Shown piece by piece: positions 53,631 through 62,165 of a stretch of DNA of 64,000 nucleotides. A program made the translations under genes and the position numbers. Numbering within the stretch: the first letter of the stretch is position 1; every line of letters begins with the position of its first letter. The notes beneath the pieces were generated by a model, which made no database searches, was not told the DNA's origin, and saw only the letters and a program-made list of their open reading frames with translations. Source of the DNA: Chitinophaga sp. sic0106 (GTDB lineage Bacteria > Bacteroidota > Bacteroidia > Chitinophagales > Chitinophagaceae); assembly GCF_019219075.1 (NCBI RefSeq), contig NZ_JAHUWJ010000002.1:62001-126000 (forward strand). Reading direction: 5' to 3'.

Positions 53631-55736
53631 TTATTCTATGGTTAATCCGAAGTCCTTACCTAATACTACTTTCCCTTCTTTCTCGCTACCATCGGTCATT
53701 TTCAGCCCTTTTATTTTTCCTGTTTTGGATTTTGTAACCAAATCATTGATTTGTTTATCTGATAATTTTTTGCCGAAAACTTCAAAGGGGATTTTGAATC
53801 CGCATACCTGGAAGTTGCTGCAGCCGTAAGCTGTATTGCCTTTTTTGAGCGGATGTGATTTGCATTTAGGGCATTGCAGTTCCGCAATTTCCGGTGCCGG
53901 CTTTTTAGGTGCTCTTGGTTTCTTTTCTTTTACTTCCGGTGATGGTGGTGGTTCATGCGCAATGGTGATCACCTTGTAGCTGCCTGTTTTCACTTCTTTG
54001 GTAAGGTCGATCACCATTTGGATCAGCTCCTGCTTGAACGTTTCCATGGCGTATTCGCCTTTTTCGATCTGGCGCAGCTTGAGTTCCCACTGTCCGGTGA
54101 GTTCAGGACTTTTAAGGATTTCATTTTCAATGGTATCGATGAGGTCCATGCCGGTTTGAGTGGCATAGATATTCTTTTTCTTTTTGTCGATGTACTTGCG
54201 CTTGAACAGTGTTTCAATGATGTTTGCGCGCGTGGAAGGGCGGCCGATGCCGTTATCTTTCAGCATTTCGCGCATTTCTTCCTGTTCTACCTGTTTGCCG
54301 GCGGTTTCCATGGCACGCAGCAAAGTCGCTTCCGTGTAGGCTTTGGGTGGCGTGGTTTTGCCTTTGTGGATGCGTGGTTCGTGTGGGCCGGATTCGCCTA
54401 CGGTAAATTCAGGAATAATTTTTTCACCTTCTTCCTCTTCATCTTTCTGATCGTTGGCATATACTTCTTTCCAGCCAGGTTCGAGGATTTGTTTACCGGT
54501 GGCTTTGAATTCAACCTGGCCTACTACACCGAGTACTGTGGTATTGGAGATTTTACATTCCGGGTAAAAGGCCGCAATAAAGCGCCGGGCTACCAGGTCA
54601 TAGATGCGTTTTTCTTCCAGGGGTAACCCTTGCGGATATACGCCGGTAGGAATGATTGCATGGTGATCGGTAACTTTTTTATCGTCGAAAACTGTTTTCA
54701 GCTTTGGGATAGGCTTTGCCAGCAATGGTGCGGTGAGTGCAGCATAGGGCGTCATATCCTGTAGTATGCCTGGGATCTTAGGGTGCAGGTCTTCAGAGAG
54801 GTAAGTGGTATCTACGCGGGGGTAGGTAACCAGTTTTTTCTCGTACAGGCTCTGGATATATTTGAGTGTATCGTCCGCAGAGAAGGCGAATTTTTTATTT
54901 CCGTCTACCTGGAGTGCGGTGAGGTCGTACAGCCGCGGGTTGCCTTCCTTACCTTCCTTTTTTTCGAAGCTGGTGATTTCGAAAGGATGTTCCTTGAGGT
55001 AGGCGAGGCCTTTGTTGGCTTTTTCAATGTTTTTGAGTCGCTCTATGGTGGCGGTAAACTCCGTTTCGCGGTAGATGGTTTTCAGTTCCCAGTATTCCTC
55101 TGACACAAAGGCGTTGATTTCCTTTTGCCTGGCTACAATCATGGCCAGGGTAGGGGTTTGCACGCGACCTATGGAGAGCACTACTTTTCCTACGGCGAAT
55201 TTTTTTGTAAAGAGACGGGTGGCGTTCATGCCGAGGAGCCAATCGCCGATGGCGCGGGCGCTGCCGGCAGCGTACAGGTTGTTGTATTGTTCACTGTCCT
55301 TTAGCTGCTGAAAGCCGTTGCGTATAGCCTCTTCCGTTAGGGAGGAGATCCATAGCCGCTTCACCGGGGCGGTGCATTTGGCTTTCAGCAGTACCCAGCG
55401 TTGGATGAGTTCACCTTCCTGGCCGGCATCCCCGCAGTTGATCACTTCTTCACATTGCTGCACCAGTTGTTCTATGACTTTGAACTGCTTGGCTACGCCG
55501 CTGTTTTCTATCAGCTTGATGCCGAAGCTGGGGGGGATCATGGGCAGGTCTTCCAGGCGCCAGAACTTCCACTGTTCGTAATAATCATGTGGTTCTTTCA
55601 GGGTACAGAAATGCCCGAATGTCCAGGTTACCTGGAAACCGTTTCCTTCGTAATATCCATCCTTTCGTTGAGTGGCCCCTATAACGGTAGCAATATCACG
55701 TGCTACGCTGGGCTTTTCAGCAATACAAACCTTCAT
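53631..55736 (-). CDS. topB: DNA topoisomerase III (type IA)
   Basis: Type IA topoisomerase of 701 aa that relaxes or decatenates single-stranded-region DNA. The TOPRIM domain has E7 (AEKPSVA) and the metal motif GDAGQEGELI, where the second Asp of the usual DxDxE is Gly, as in other TopB proteins of this group. The catalytic Tyr is Y305 (VTYPRVDTTYLS). The later core shows GIGRPSTRANIIETLFKRKYI (part). A C-terminal zinc-ribbon-like segment has CPKC and CSNFQVC. No mobile-element genes lie nearby, so it looks like the chromosomal copy. Confidence 0.94.
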   Translation of the reverse strand: MKVCIAEKPSVARDIATVIGATQRKDGYYEGNGFQVTWTFGHFCTLKEPHDYYEQWKFWRLEDLPMIPPSFGIKLIENSGVAKQFKVIEQLVQQCEEVINCGDAGQEGELIQRWVLLKAKCTAPVKRLWISSLTEEAIRNGFQQLKDSEQYNNLYAAGSARAIGDWLLGMNATRLFTKKFAVGKVVLSIGRVQTPTLAMIVARQKEINAFVSEEYWELKTIYRETEFTATIERLKNIEKANKGLAYLKEHPFEITSFEKKEGKEGNPRLYDLTALQVDGNKKFAFSADDTLKYIQSLYEKKLVTYPRVDTTYLSEDLHPKIPGILQDMTPYAALTAPLLAKPIPKLKTVFDDKKVTDHHAIIPTGVYPQGLPLEEKRIYDLVARRFIAAFYPECKISNTTVLGVVGQVEFKATGKQILEPGWKEVYANDQKDEEEEGEKIIPEFTVGESGPHEPRIHKGKTTPPKAYTEATLLRAMETAGKQVEQEEMREMLKDNGIGRPSTRANIIETLFKRKYIDKKKKNIYATQTGMDLIDTIENEILKSPELTGQWELKLRQIEKGEYAMETFKQELIQMVIDLTKEVKTGSYKVITIAHEPPPSPEVKEKKPRAPKKPAPEIAELQCPKCKSHPLKKGNTAYGCSNFQVCGFKIPFEVFGKKLSDKQINDLVTKSKTGKIKGLKMTDGSEKEGKVVLGKDFGLTIE

Positions 55737-55775
55737 ACCTGAATTAAAGGTCCGAAGATAAGAAATGCTGCTAAA

Positions 55776-57149
55776 TTATTTAGCGAAGCAGCCGGTTTCT
55801 GCGGCGTTAAGTGCGCGTGCGGTGATGCGTGCGGGCGACAGCTGATCGGCGCCTGCATCCAGCGGTGTGGTGCGGGGCTGACCATCCATATCCCAGCCGA
55901 TGCCGGTGATGGCAGCTTTGCTGGCTGCGGCGGCAGGACTACCTTTTGTCAGGTGCCATATACCCTGTTTGTTTTGTTGCAGCTTTGGATTTACTTCCTG
56001 GTAGGTGCCTGCGGGCATATCTCCGGCGCCGGCGGTTTGGTAAATATAGTTGCTGGTCCAAACAGCGCCTGGATAGGTGCCTTTGATCAGTGCTGCCGCG
56101 TTGCCACCCTGAATGATGTTATATGCTACCGTAACATAGGTGGCGCCCAGGCCGTTTTTGCGTTCCGGCAGTTCTATATTGCTTTTGTTGTTGATCAGTG
56201 TATTGAAGCCGATGTATACGGAATCAGGGCGGTCATGACAGGTGAGCAGACTACCGGTAGCTACTTCACCGTCGCCATTGCCGATGGTGATGGCGGTTTG
56301 GCAGTCTTTGAAGTAGTTGCTGTACACCAGATGATGATCACCGAATATGCGGAGGCCTGGTGTTTGGAAGAAGTAGTTGCCGTATACCTGGCAGTAGTTA
56401 CCATGGCGGAGGGTAAACTGTGCTTTGGAATTGCGGACGGTGTTGTATCGCAGGGTAACGCCGGAGGATTTCACGGAGATCAGTTCATTTTCGCCGGCGC
56501 AGGCTTCAAACAGGTTATGTTCCACAATGCTGTTGCTGGTGGACATACTGAAGCCGCTGAGGCCAAACTGCAGGGCTTCTGCGCCGTTGCCAGTTTGAGG
56601 TTTAAAGTCGTTAAAATAGTTGTGGTGTATCCATATGCGTTCAGCGATCTGGCTGCCTTGTCCGCGGATGGCGATAAAGCGGCCCATGCTGTTTTTATGC
56701 TGGAAGGTGTTGTAATCTACCTGGTGGTCGCTGCCGGCGAGCATCAGGTATTCGCCATCACCGGTGGTTTCGAAGAGGTTGCGGGTGAACCTGCAGAAGC
56801 TGGTGCCGGGTGCTGTTTTGGTGTGGTTGGCACGGTGGGTGAATTTAAACCCGGTAATATCCACGCAGGTGGCGGGACTAATGAGCATAAACCCGCCATT
56901 GCCGGTGATTTCGGCGCCTAATGGTGATGCGGCTCTGATGGTGATGTGTTTGGCGGCGGTGCCTGTGCAGGCGATGGTAATATCTGCTTCGGTGGTATAG
57001 GTGCCGTTGGCCAGGATAATTTCGTCGCCAGGTACTGCGTTTTTAATGGCCTGTTGCAGTGCGCCGATGGTGTTGACATTAATTTTCGCTGCCATGGCAG
57101 GGATAGAGAGCATCATGACTGAGATGATGCATAAAGCCTTCATTTTCAT
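55776..57149 (-). CDS. Polysaccharide lyase family 6 (alginate/chondroitin-B lyase type)
   Basis: Exported parallel beta-helix enzyme of 457 aa. A signal peptide covers about 1-20. PL6 hallmarks are visible: the calcium-site region GENELISVKSSGVTLRYN with the catalytic Lys in SVKSSG, followed one turn later by the Arg in FTLRHGNYCQVYGNYF. Repeating turns of the helix read through about 30-380. Family members cleave alginate or dermatan sulfate by beta-elimination. No other alginate genes, SusC/D pair or KdgF-like gene lies nearby, so it is an isolated lyase. A short tail ends in GCFAK. Confidence 0.88.
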   Translation of the reverse strand: MKMKALCIISVMMLSIPAMAAKINVNTIGALQQAIKNAVPGDEIILANGTYTTEADITIACTGTAAKHITIRAASPLGAEITGNGGFMLISPATCVDITGFKFTHRANHTKTAPGTSFCRFTRNLFETTGDGEYLMLAGSDHQVDYNTFQHKNSMGRFIAIRGQGSQIAERIWIHHNYFNDFKPQTGNGAEALQFGLSGFSMSTSNSIVEHNLFEACAGENELISVKSSGVTLRYNTVRNSKAQFTLRHGNYCQVYGNYFFQTPGLRIFGDHHLVYSNYFKDCQTAITIGNGDGEVATGSLLTCHDRPDSVYIGFNTLINNKSNIELPERKNGLGATYVTVAYNIIQGGNAAALIKGTYPGAVWTSNYIYQTAGAGDMPAGTYQEVNPKLQQNKQGIWHLTKGSPAAAASKAAITGIGWDMDGQPRTTPLDAGADQLSPARITARALNAAETGCFAK

Positions 57150-57235
57150 ATCGCGGAGAAAGTTATTCCGCTAAAGTAAGCTTTATTGCAAACGATTGCA
57201 AAGGTGGGTCTGAAAAAATGATGTGCGGTGATAGG

Positions 57236-57646
57236 TTAATTTCTGAGCATGTGTTTGAACTTGTTTTCCAGTACACTGCGGATATTTTCGCAAAGGTCTG
57301 TGAAAGAGTTGGGCTTAGTCATAAAGAACTGCGCGCCGAGTTCGATGGATTCGTTGAAGTCTTCCCGCAGGGCGGAGGTAGACAGCATAATAATTTGCGT
57401 TAGTTTGAGGTGTGCGATTTTTTTGAGGGCGGTGAGGCATTCCTTTCCATTCATCATCGGCATGTTAATATCCAGGAAGATGTAATCAGGTACGGATACG
57501 CTGTTATCCTGTAATCTGGATAATGCTTCCACGCCGCTCTCAAACACAAGCGCATGTGTGCCGGGGGCTACTTCCTGCAACGCATCGCAGAACAGTTGCC
57601 TGTCATCGGCATCATCATCTATCATCATAATTGTACGCTTATGCAT
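57236..57646 (-). CDS. Single-domain response regulator
   Basis: Stand-alone receiver of 136 aa, cytosolic, like CheY/Rcp1. Acidic residues D10-D12 (MIDDDADDR), phospho-acceptor D59 (IFLDINMPMMNG), Ser/Thr in LSTSA and Lys in MTKPNSF are present. There is no output domain, so it acts by protein contact or as a phosphate relay. It lies 443 bases from the receiver/thioredoxin-reductase fusion gene in the same direction and likely has its own promoter. Possible partner: the cyclic-nucleotide-domain kinase at 59.8-61.2 kb. Confidence 0.92.
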   Translation of the reverse strand: MHKRTIMMIDDDADDRQLFCDALQEVAPGTHALVFESGVEALSRLQDNSVSVPDYIFLDINMPMMNGKECLTALKKIAHLKLTQIIMLSTSALREDFNESIELGAQFFMTKPNSFTDLCENIRSVLENKFKHMLRN

Positions 57647-58018
57647 GGTTTATTATTTTGTTTTAGCGCCGGGTTTTGCTGAGACCAGGTTTTTTCGATT
57701 AATAGTAAATTCTCTGCTGAAATAGATATGGTGGTTGGATAAAGTTAGTGAATACATCCGGAATTAACTATTTTAATTCATAGTCGGTATAAGGACGGAG
57801 TAGTATACGGCAACTCCTTGTAAGTCAGGCGTCTCGCGCTGATAGTAGTTGAATGGTTAAAGATGTAAGTGGCAACAGCCAGTTACCTTGGGGCTTTCAA
57901 GGGTGATGACATAAATCTCTCCCAAAAAAATTAAAGGATAACGATAATGTATATACGATGCAAAACAGGAATGATATTACGTGCAGATGGAGGCCGGCAA
58001 TAGGATAAACTTACAGGA
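57647..58018. other. Intergenic region without a recognisable gene
   Basis: This stretch lies upstream of the receiver gene. It holds a weak minus-strand -7-like match (TAACTTTA, about 57738-57745) and short imperfect repeats only. I see no protein family, RNA gene or strong stem. Confidence 0.5.
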
Positions 58019-58051
58019 AAGCCAGCCAGCAAATTCACTGCTGGCTGGCTT
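58019..58051 (-). terminator. 13-bp hairpin after the receiver/thioredoxin-reductase gene
   Basis: AAGCCAGCCAGCA (58019-58031) pairs perfectly with 58039-58051 around a 7-base loop, followed on the minus strand by TTTCC. It lies 38 bases beyond the stop codon. Confidence 0.7.
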
Positions 58052-58088
58052 AATGAATTGTTTCCAAAATGGAAAAACTTCAAAAGTA

Positions 58089-59753
58089 TTACTTCACCTC
58101 TGCCAGATACTTATGCACAAAACTAATTGCCATCGATCCTTCTCCAACGGCGGCGGCTACACGATTCATCGCTCTCGCCCGCACATCACCGGCTGCAAAT
58201 ATGCCAGGACAGCTGGTTTCCAGTAAATACGGATCGCGGGTTTGTTTCCAGATTGTTTTAAAATCGCTGTAATTTTTCAGTTCATTACCGGTTTCGATAA
58301 AACCTTTTCCATCCCGGATAATATTCAGGGAGATCCAGTCGGTAATGGGCTTGGCGCCAATGAAAATAAACAGTGCTACCGCCTCCACGGTGGCTGATTC
58401 GCCGGTGTCGATATTACTGATCACGAGTTGTTCGAGTCGGTCGCCTCCTTTGGCTTCGATGACTTCTGATTTACCATGCACTTCAATGTTAGGCGTATCA
58501 TTGATCTGATCGATCAGGTAGGCGGACATGGTGCTGGTCAGATCGGGCTTGCGAATGAGGATAATCACTTTGCGGGCAAACTTGGACAAATACATGGCGG
58601 CCTGGCCGGCGGAGTTGCCGCCGCCCACAATATACACATCGCCGCCCATGCAGGCGGTGGCTTCCGTCATGGCCGCGCCATAGTACACGCCGGCGCCGGT
58701 AAAATCGGAGAGGCCTTTGGTGTCCAGTGTGCGGTAATCCACGCCGGTAGTGATGATGATGCTGCGGGTATTGACGGAGCTGCCATCTTCCAGGTTGATT
58801 TTATTATAACCGTCTATCTGTTCAATGCTGGATACGGCTTGTGGCGTAATGAACTCCGTACCGAGACGCGTAGCCTGCGTAATGGCCCTGCGGGTAAGCT
58901 CAGCACCGCTGAGGCCTGTAGGGAAGCCCAGGTAGTTTTCGATGCGACTACTGGTGCCTGCCTGGCCGCCAGGGGCGCGTCTTTCAATCAATAATGTTTT
59001 TAATCCTTCGGAGGCGCCGTACACACCGGCTGCTAAGCCGGCGGGGCCTGCACCAATGATCACTACATCGTATACATCGTGCTTTACCTGTGGGTTCAGC
59101 CCTACTTTCTTTGCCAGTTCCTGGATAGCGGGGTTTGAGAGCCAGCTGCCATCTTCAAAAAAAACCAGCGGTAACTCCTTAGTGGTGAGCTGATTGAGTT
59201 GCAGCAGTTGCTGTGCATCTTCTGATGTTTGAATGTCCAGCCATTGGTAGGGAATCAGGTTGCCTGCCAGGAAGTCCTTGATGGTATGGGATTTCTGGCT
59301 GTACTGATAGCCGGCAACTTTAATGCCTTTGAAGCTGGGGCGATAGCTGTGTTGCCATTCGTCCAGCAGTTCATCCAGTACCGGATATAATTTTTCCTCC
59401 GGCGGGTCCCAGGGTTTTACCAGGTAGTAATCCAGTTGGGCTTTGTTGATGGCGCGGATGGCGGCCTCTGTATCCGAATAGGCGGTAAGCAGTACCCGCT
59501 TGGCTTCCGGATAAAACTTGCGTGCATATTCGAGATAGCTCACCCCGTCCATTTCCGGCATGCGCTGGTCGGATATAAACATGGCGATGTTTTCGCCTTT
59601 GTTTTTTAGCTCAGTCAAACTTTCCCTGGCTTCTTTTACAGAAGCAGTGCTGATAATGCGGTATTGTTCGCGGTACTTGTTTTTCAGATCGCGTACAATC
59701 GCTCTCAGCACCTGCGGGTCGTCGTCAATACAAAGAATAATCGGGAGGCTCAT
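58089..59753 (-). CDS. Receiver domain fused to glutaredoxin-like and thioredoxin-reductase-like FAD domains
   Basis: Cytosolic 554-aa fusion. Receiver (1-125): D10-D12 (CIDDDP), acceptor Asp in FISDQRMPEMDG, Lys in LVKPWDPP. Glutaredoxin/thioredoxin-fold segment (about 142-225, SQKSHTIKDFLAGNLIPYQW) without any Cys. Thioredoxin-reductase-like part (about 230-554): FAD motif GAGPAGLAAGVYGASEG, NADPH motif GGGNSAGQAA, FAD motif CPGIFAAGDVR. The redox CxxC expected before the NADPH motif is missing (AAMTEATACMGG), and the whole protein has only three cysteines. So normal disulfide reduction is unlikely; NAD(P)H oxidation tied to signalling is inferred. It lies 6 bases after the kinase gene. Confidence 0.9.
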   Translation of the reverse strand: MSLPIILCIDDDPQVLRAIVRDLKNKYREQYRIISTASVKEARESLTELKNKGENIAMFISDQRMPEMDGVSYLEYARKFYPEAKRVLLTAYSDTEAAIRAINKAQLDYYLVKPWDPPEEKLYPVLDELLDEWQHSYRPSFKGIKVAGYQYSQKSHTIKDFLAGNLIPYQWLDIQTSEDAQQLLQLNQLTTKELPLVFFEDGSWLSNPAIQELAKKVGLNPQVKHDVYDVVIIGAGPAGLAAGVYGASEGLKTLLIERRAPGGQAGTSSRIENYLGFPTGLSGAELTRRAITQATRLGTEFITPQAVSSIEQIDGYNKINLEDGSSVNTRSIIITTGVDYRTLDTKGLSDFTGAGVYYGAAMTEATACMGGDVYIVGGGNSAGQAAMYLSKFARKVIILIRKPDLTSTMSAYLIDQINDTPNIEVHGKSEVIEAKGGDRLEQLVISNIDTGESATVEAVALFIFIGAKPITDWISLNIIRDGKGFIETGNELKNYSDFKTIWKQTRDPYLLETSCPGIFAAGDVRARAMNRVAAAVGEGSMAISFVHKYLAEVK

Positions 59754-59759
59754 AATTTG

Positions 59760-61166
59760 TTAGTCGTGCAGCGGCAGCAATACCGTAAAGGTGGTGTTGC
59801 CCGGCTCACTATTTACTTTATAATTGCCACGGTGGTGGCGGATAATCTGTGCTACAATATCGAGTCCCATTCCGGTACCTTTACCAATATCCTTGGTGGT
59901 AAAGAAGGGGTCAAAAATTTTGTCTTTTATTTCCGGTGAGATGCCAGGGCCGTTATCTGTTACTGTTACGGCCAGGCATTTGCCGTCCATGGCGGTAGTT
60001 ACGGTAATTTGTCCTTTCCCGTTAGGTTCCATGGCATCAATGGCATTGTCGATGATATTGGTCCATACCTGGTTTAGCTCACCTGCAAACGCACTGATTT
60101 GCGGCAGTGAGGTATCAAAGTTACGGTTAACTTCGATATTACCTTTTCGCAGTTTATACTCCAGCATATTGAGCGTGCTTTGCAAGCCGGTATGTACGTC
60201 TATCCAGGATTTGTCCTGCCCCTGATCCATGTGGGTAAACGACTTTACAGAGTCCACCAGCTTGCTGATGCGCGCGGCGGCTTCTTCAATGTCGGTCACC
60301 ATTTTTTCCGTCACCAGGTTGGTGTTAATCCAGTTCAATACCGGAGAAACGGCGTTTGGTGGTATATGTTGATTGAATTGCTCAATATGTACATCAGAAA
60401 ACCCGAAATCTACCATGTTTTCCGCGATGTCCATGGCGTTATCCACTTTGTATTTATCGAGAATATCCAGCAGCTCATCGGTTTTATCACTGCGTTCCAG
60501 CATGCCCATGGGTGGTGGCGGGCCCTGGTGGATGACTTCAAACATTATGTTGTTCACCGCATCCACCTGTGTTTCAGAAAGCTGGAGATTCATCAGTGCT
60601 TTAAATACATCGGGTACCAGCTGCAGGTGTTGTTTCAGACTTCTGGCGCCGCGCAGCACAGCGGAGGCGGGGTTGTTGAGTTCATGGGTGAGTCCTGCGG
60701 ATAGCTTACCGAGTGCCATCATTTTTTCGCTCTGTTGTTGCAGGCTGGTGAAGTCGCGCACGCGGCTGGTCATCACATGTACCAGTGCCTGTGTGAGTTC
60801 AAAATGATGATGAATCAGGTCATCGATTTTTTCCCGGGGGAAGGTAAGTACCTGCATTTCTTCTACCACATCGCAGCTGGCGGCAGCTTTGGTCATGCGG
60901 GAAAAAGGCAGGTAGCCGGTGATGGAATGAGGTTCCAGGGTCATCAGCTCCACCATATCGTTGTGTTGCTGCAGGTATAGTTTTGCGCGGCCTGAAATAA
61001 CGATATGTGTGCCCGGCACGGCATCGCCGGCTTTGAACCAGGTATTGCCAACGGGATAGTGGTATTGTTCGCTGTTGTCTATGAACCATTGGAGCTGGCT
61101 CACCGGTACATCTTTCAGCGCGTCTACGGTTTGCAGCCAGCCGGCGGTTACTGTTGTCATTCGCAT
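59760..61166 (-). CDS. Histidine kinase with N-terminal Crp-like sensor domain
   Basis: Soluble kinase of 468 aa. A cyclic-nucleotide-binding-like barrel covers about 20-130 (GNTWFKAGDAVPGTHIVISG; REKIDDLI). The HisKA-type helix carries phospho-acceptor His in LSAGLTHELNNPASA (about residue 160). A long helical insert follows (about 185-300), then HATPase (VWTNIIDNAIDAME, DNGPGISPEIK, GTGMGLDIV). No membrane helices. The gene lies 4 bases after a universal stress gene and 6 before the receiver/thioredoxin-reductase fusion, which is probably its substrate. The ligand of the sensor domain is unknown. Confidence 0.92.
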   Translation of the reverse strand: MRMTTVTAGWLQTVDALKDVPVSQLQWFIDNSEQYHYPVGNTWFKAGDAVPGTHIVISGRAKLYLQQHNDMVELMTLEPHSITGYLPFSRMTKAAASCDVVEEMQVLTFPREKIDDLIHHHFELTQALVHVMTSRVRDFTSLQQQSEKMMALGKLSAGLTHELNNPASAVLRGARSLKQHLQLVPDVFKALMNLQLSETQVDAVNNIMFEVIHQGPPPPMGMLERSDKTDELLDILDKYKVDNAMDIAENMVDFGFSDVHIEQFNQHIPPNAVSPVLNWINTNLVTEKMVTDIEEAAARISKLVDSVKSFTHMDQGQDKSWIDVHTGLQSTLNMLEYKLRKGNIEVNRNFDTSLPQISAFAGELNQVWTNIIDNAIDAMEPNGKGQITVTTAMDGKCLAVTVTDNGPGISPEIKDKIFDPFFTTKDIGKGTGMGLDIVAQIIRHHRGNYKVNSEPGNTTFTVLLPLHD

Positions 61167-61170
61167 GTTT

Positions 61171-61995
61171 TTACTTAGGGAGCACCATTAAAGGTATGTT
61201 CGTATTCCAGGCAAGTTTTTGTGTAATACTTTTCTGGAAGAAGGAAAGTACGCTGTTATTTTTACGGTGAATGGTGATGATCATATCTGCGCTGTTTGCC
61301 TGTGCAAACTCGCTGATGCTTTTTGCCACATCCCTGTCGGAGTTGTAGGTATATTCTACGTTATATGGTTCCAGCAGCGTGTGCAACTGTTGAATTTCAT
61401 CTCTCAGTTCTGTCTGATATTTATCATTTTTAGCAATGTTTAATACCAGCACCTGGGCCTGGAAGAGATCCAGTATGCGCGTGAGCTGTGACTTCTCTGA
61501 ATCTTTAAATATTTCCAGGTCAACCGCCAGTACAATTTTTTTAGGAATAGTAATTGGGGCATCAGCAGGTACGAGCAGTAATGGGAGATTAATGCTGTTC
61601 ATGGTGCGGATGGCGGTGCTTCCTACCAGTACTTTTTCCAGGTTGGATTTACCTTTCATGCCCATCACCACGCAGCGGACATCCTCTTCTACGGTCAGTT
61701 GTTCGATGACTTCGTTAATGGGCAGGTTAGAGGTAATACCGTGTACTTTGGTAGTTTCGCCGGTGATCACGCTCATTTCTGTTTGCCATTGTGCGATGAG
61801 TTTTTCGCTTTCTTCCTTAATGTCCGGTACGCTAAAGGCCACCACAGGTTGATTGGCCAGGGCCGTAGGGTTGAGGAAGTAGCTGTTTAAGAGGATTAAT
61901 TGCTGGGTTTTATAGTATTTAGCCAGGAAGCTGGCATATTCAGCCGCATGGAACGCTGTGTCAGAAAAATCGGTTAATGCCAGAATAGTTTGCAT
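61171..61995 (-). CDS. Universal stress protein, tandem UspA domains
   Basis: Cytosolic protein of 274 aa with two Usp domains (about 1-140 and 150-274). The first has the ATP-binding motif G-x2-G-x9-G-S (GMKGKSNLEKVLVGS). The second lacks a good copy, so only one nucleotide site is likely. It is the first gene of a three-gene operon with the Crp-domain kinase and the receiver/thioredoxin-reductase fusion, 4 bases apart. It is divergent from a quinone oxidoreductase gene across 170 bases holding palindromes. Such proteins usually respond to energy or oxygen limitation. Confidence 0.92.
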   Translation of the reverse strand: MQTILALTDFSDTAFHAAEYASFLAKYYKTQQLILLNSYFLNPTALANQPVVAFSVPDIKEESEKLIAQWQTEMSVITGETTKVHGITSNLPINEVIEQLTVEEDVRCVVMGMKGKSNLEKVLVGSTAIRTMNSINLPLLLVPADAPITIPKKIVLAVDLEIFKDSEKSQLTRILDLFQAQVLVLNIAKNDKYQTELRDEIQQLHTLLEPYNVEYTYNSDRDVAKSISEFAQANSADMIITIHRKNNSVLSFFQKSITQKLAWNTNIPLMVLPK

Positions 61996-62072
61996 AAGAT
62001 CAAGTTATTTACTTTAATGAAAGAACAATCAAATAGCGTTATGGTTGTTATGAATATAACGGGTGTGATAGC

Positions 62073-62102
62073 TTGATCAAAAGAAATACCACAATTTGTG
62101 GT
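62073..62102. promoter_or_regulatory. Palindromes in the usp / quinone oxidoreductase divergent region
   Basis: TTGATCAA (62073-62080) and ACCACAA-T-TTGTGGT (62088-62102) are perfect inverted repeats, eight bases apart, near the middle of the 170-base gap. The first resembles fused FNR half-sites without the usual 4-base spacer. No clear TAnnTTTG box was found in the gap, so the promoters may depend on an activator or alternative sigma factor. Confidence 0.45.
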
Positions 62103-62165
62103 TATTTACAGTGAGAGCAGTTTGTTTGGAATGCTTAATTACATTCAACTTACAAAAAATATGTT

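Noticed and set aside
55953..56921. Open frame of 322 codons on the plus strand
   Set aside because: Antisense to the PL6 lyase; no independent support.
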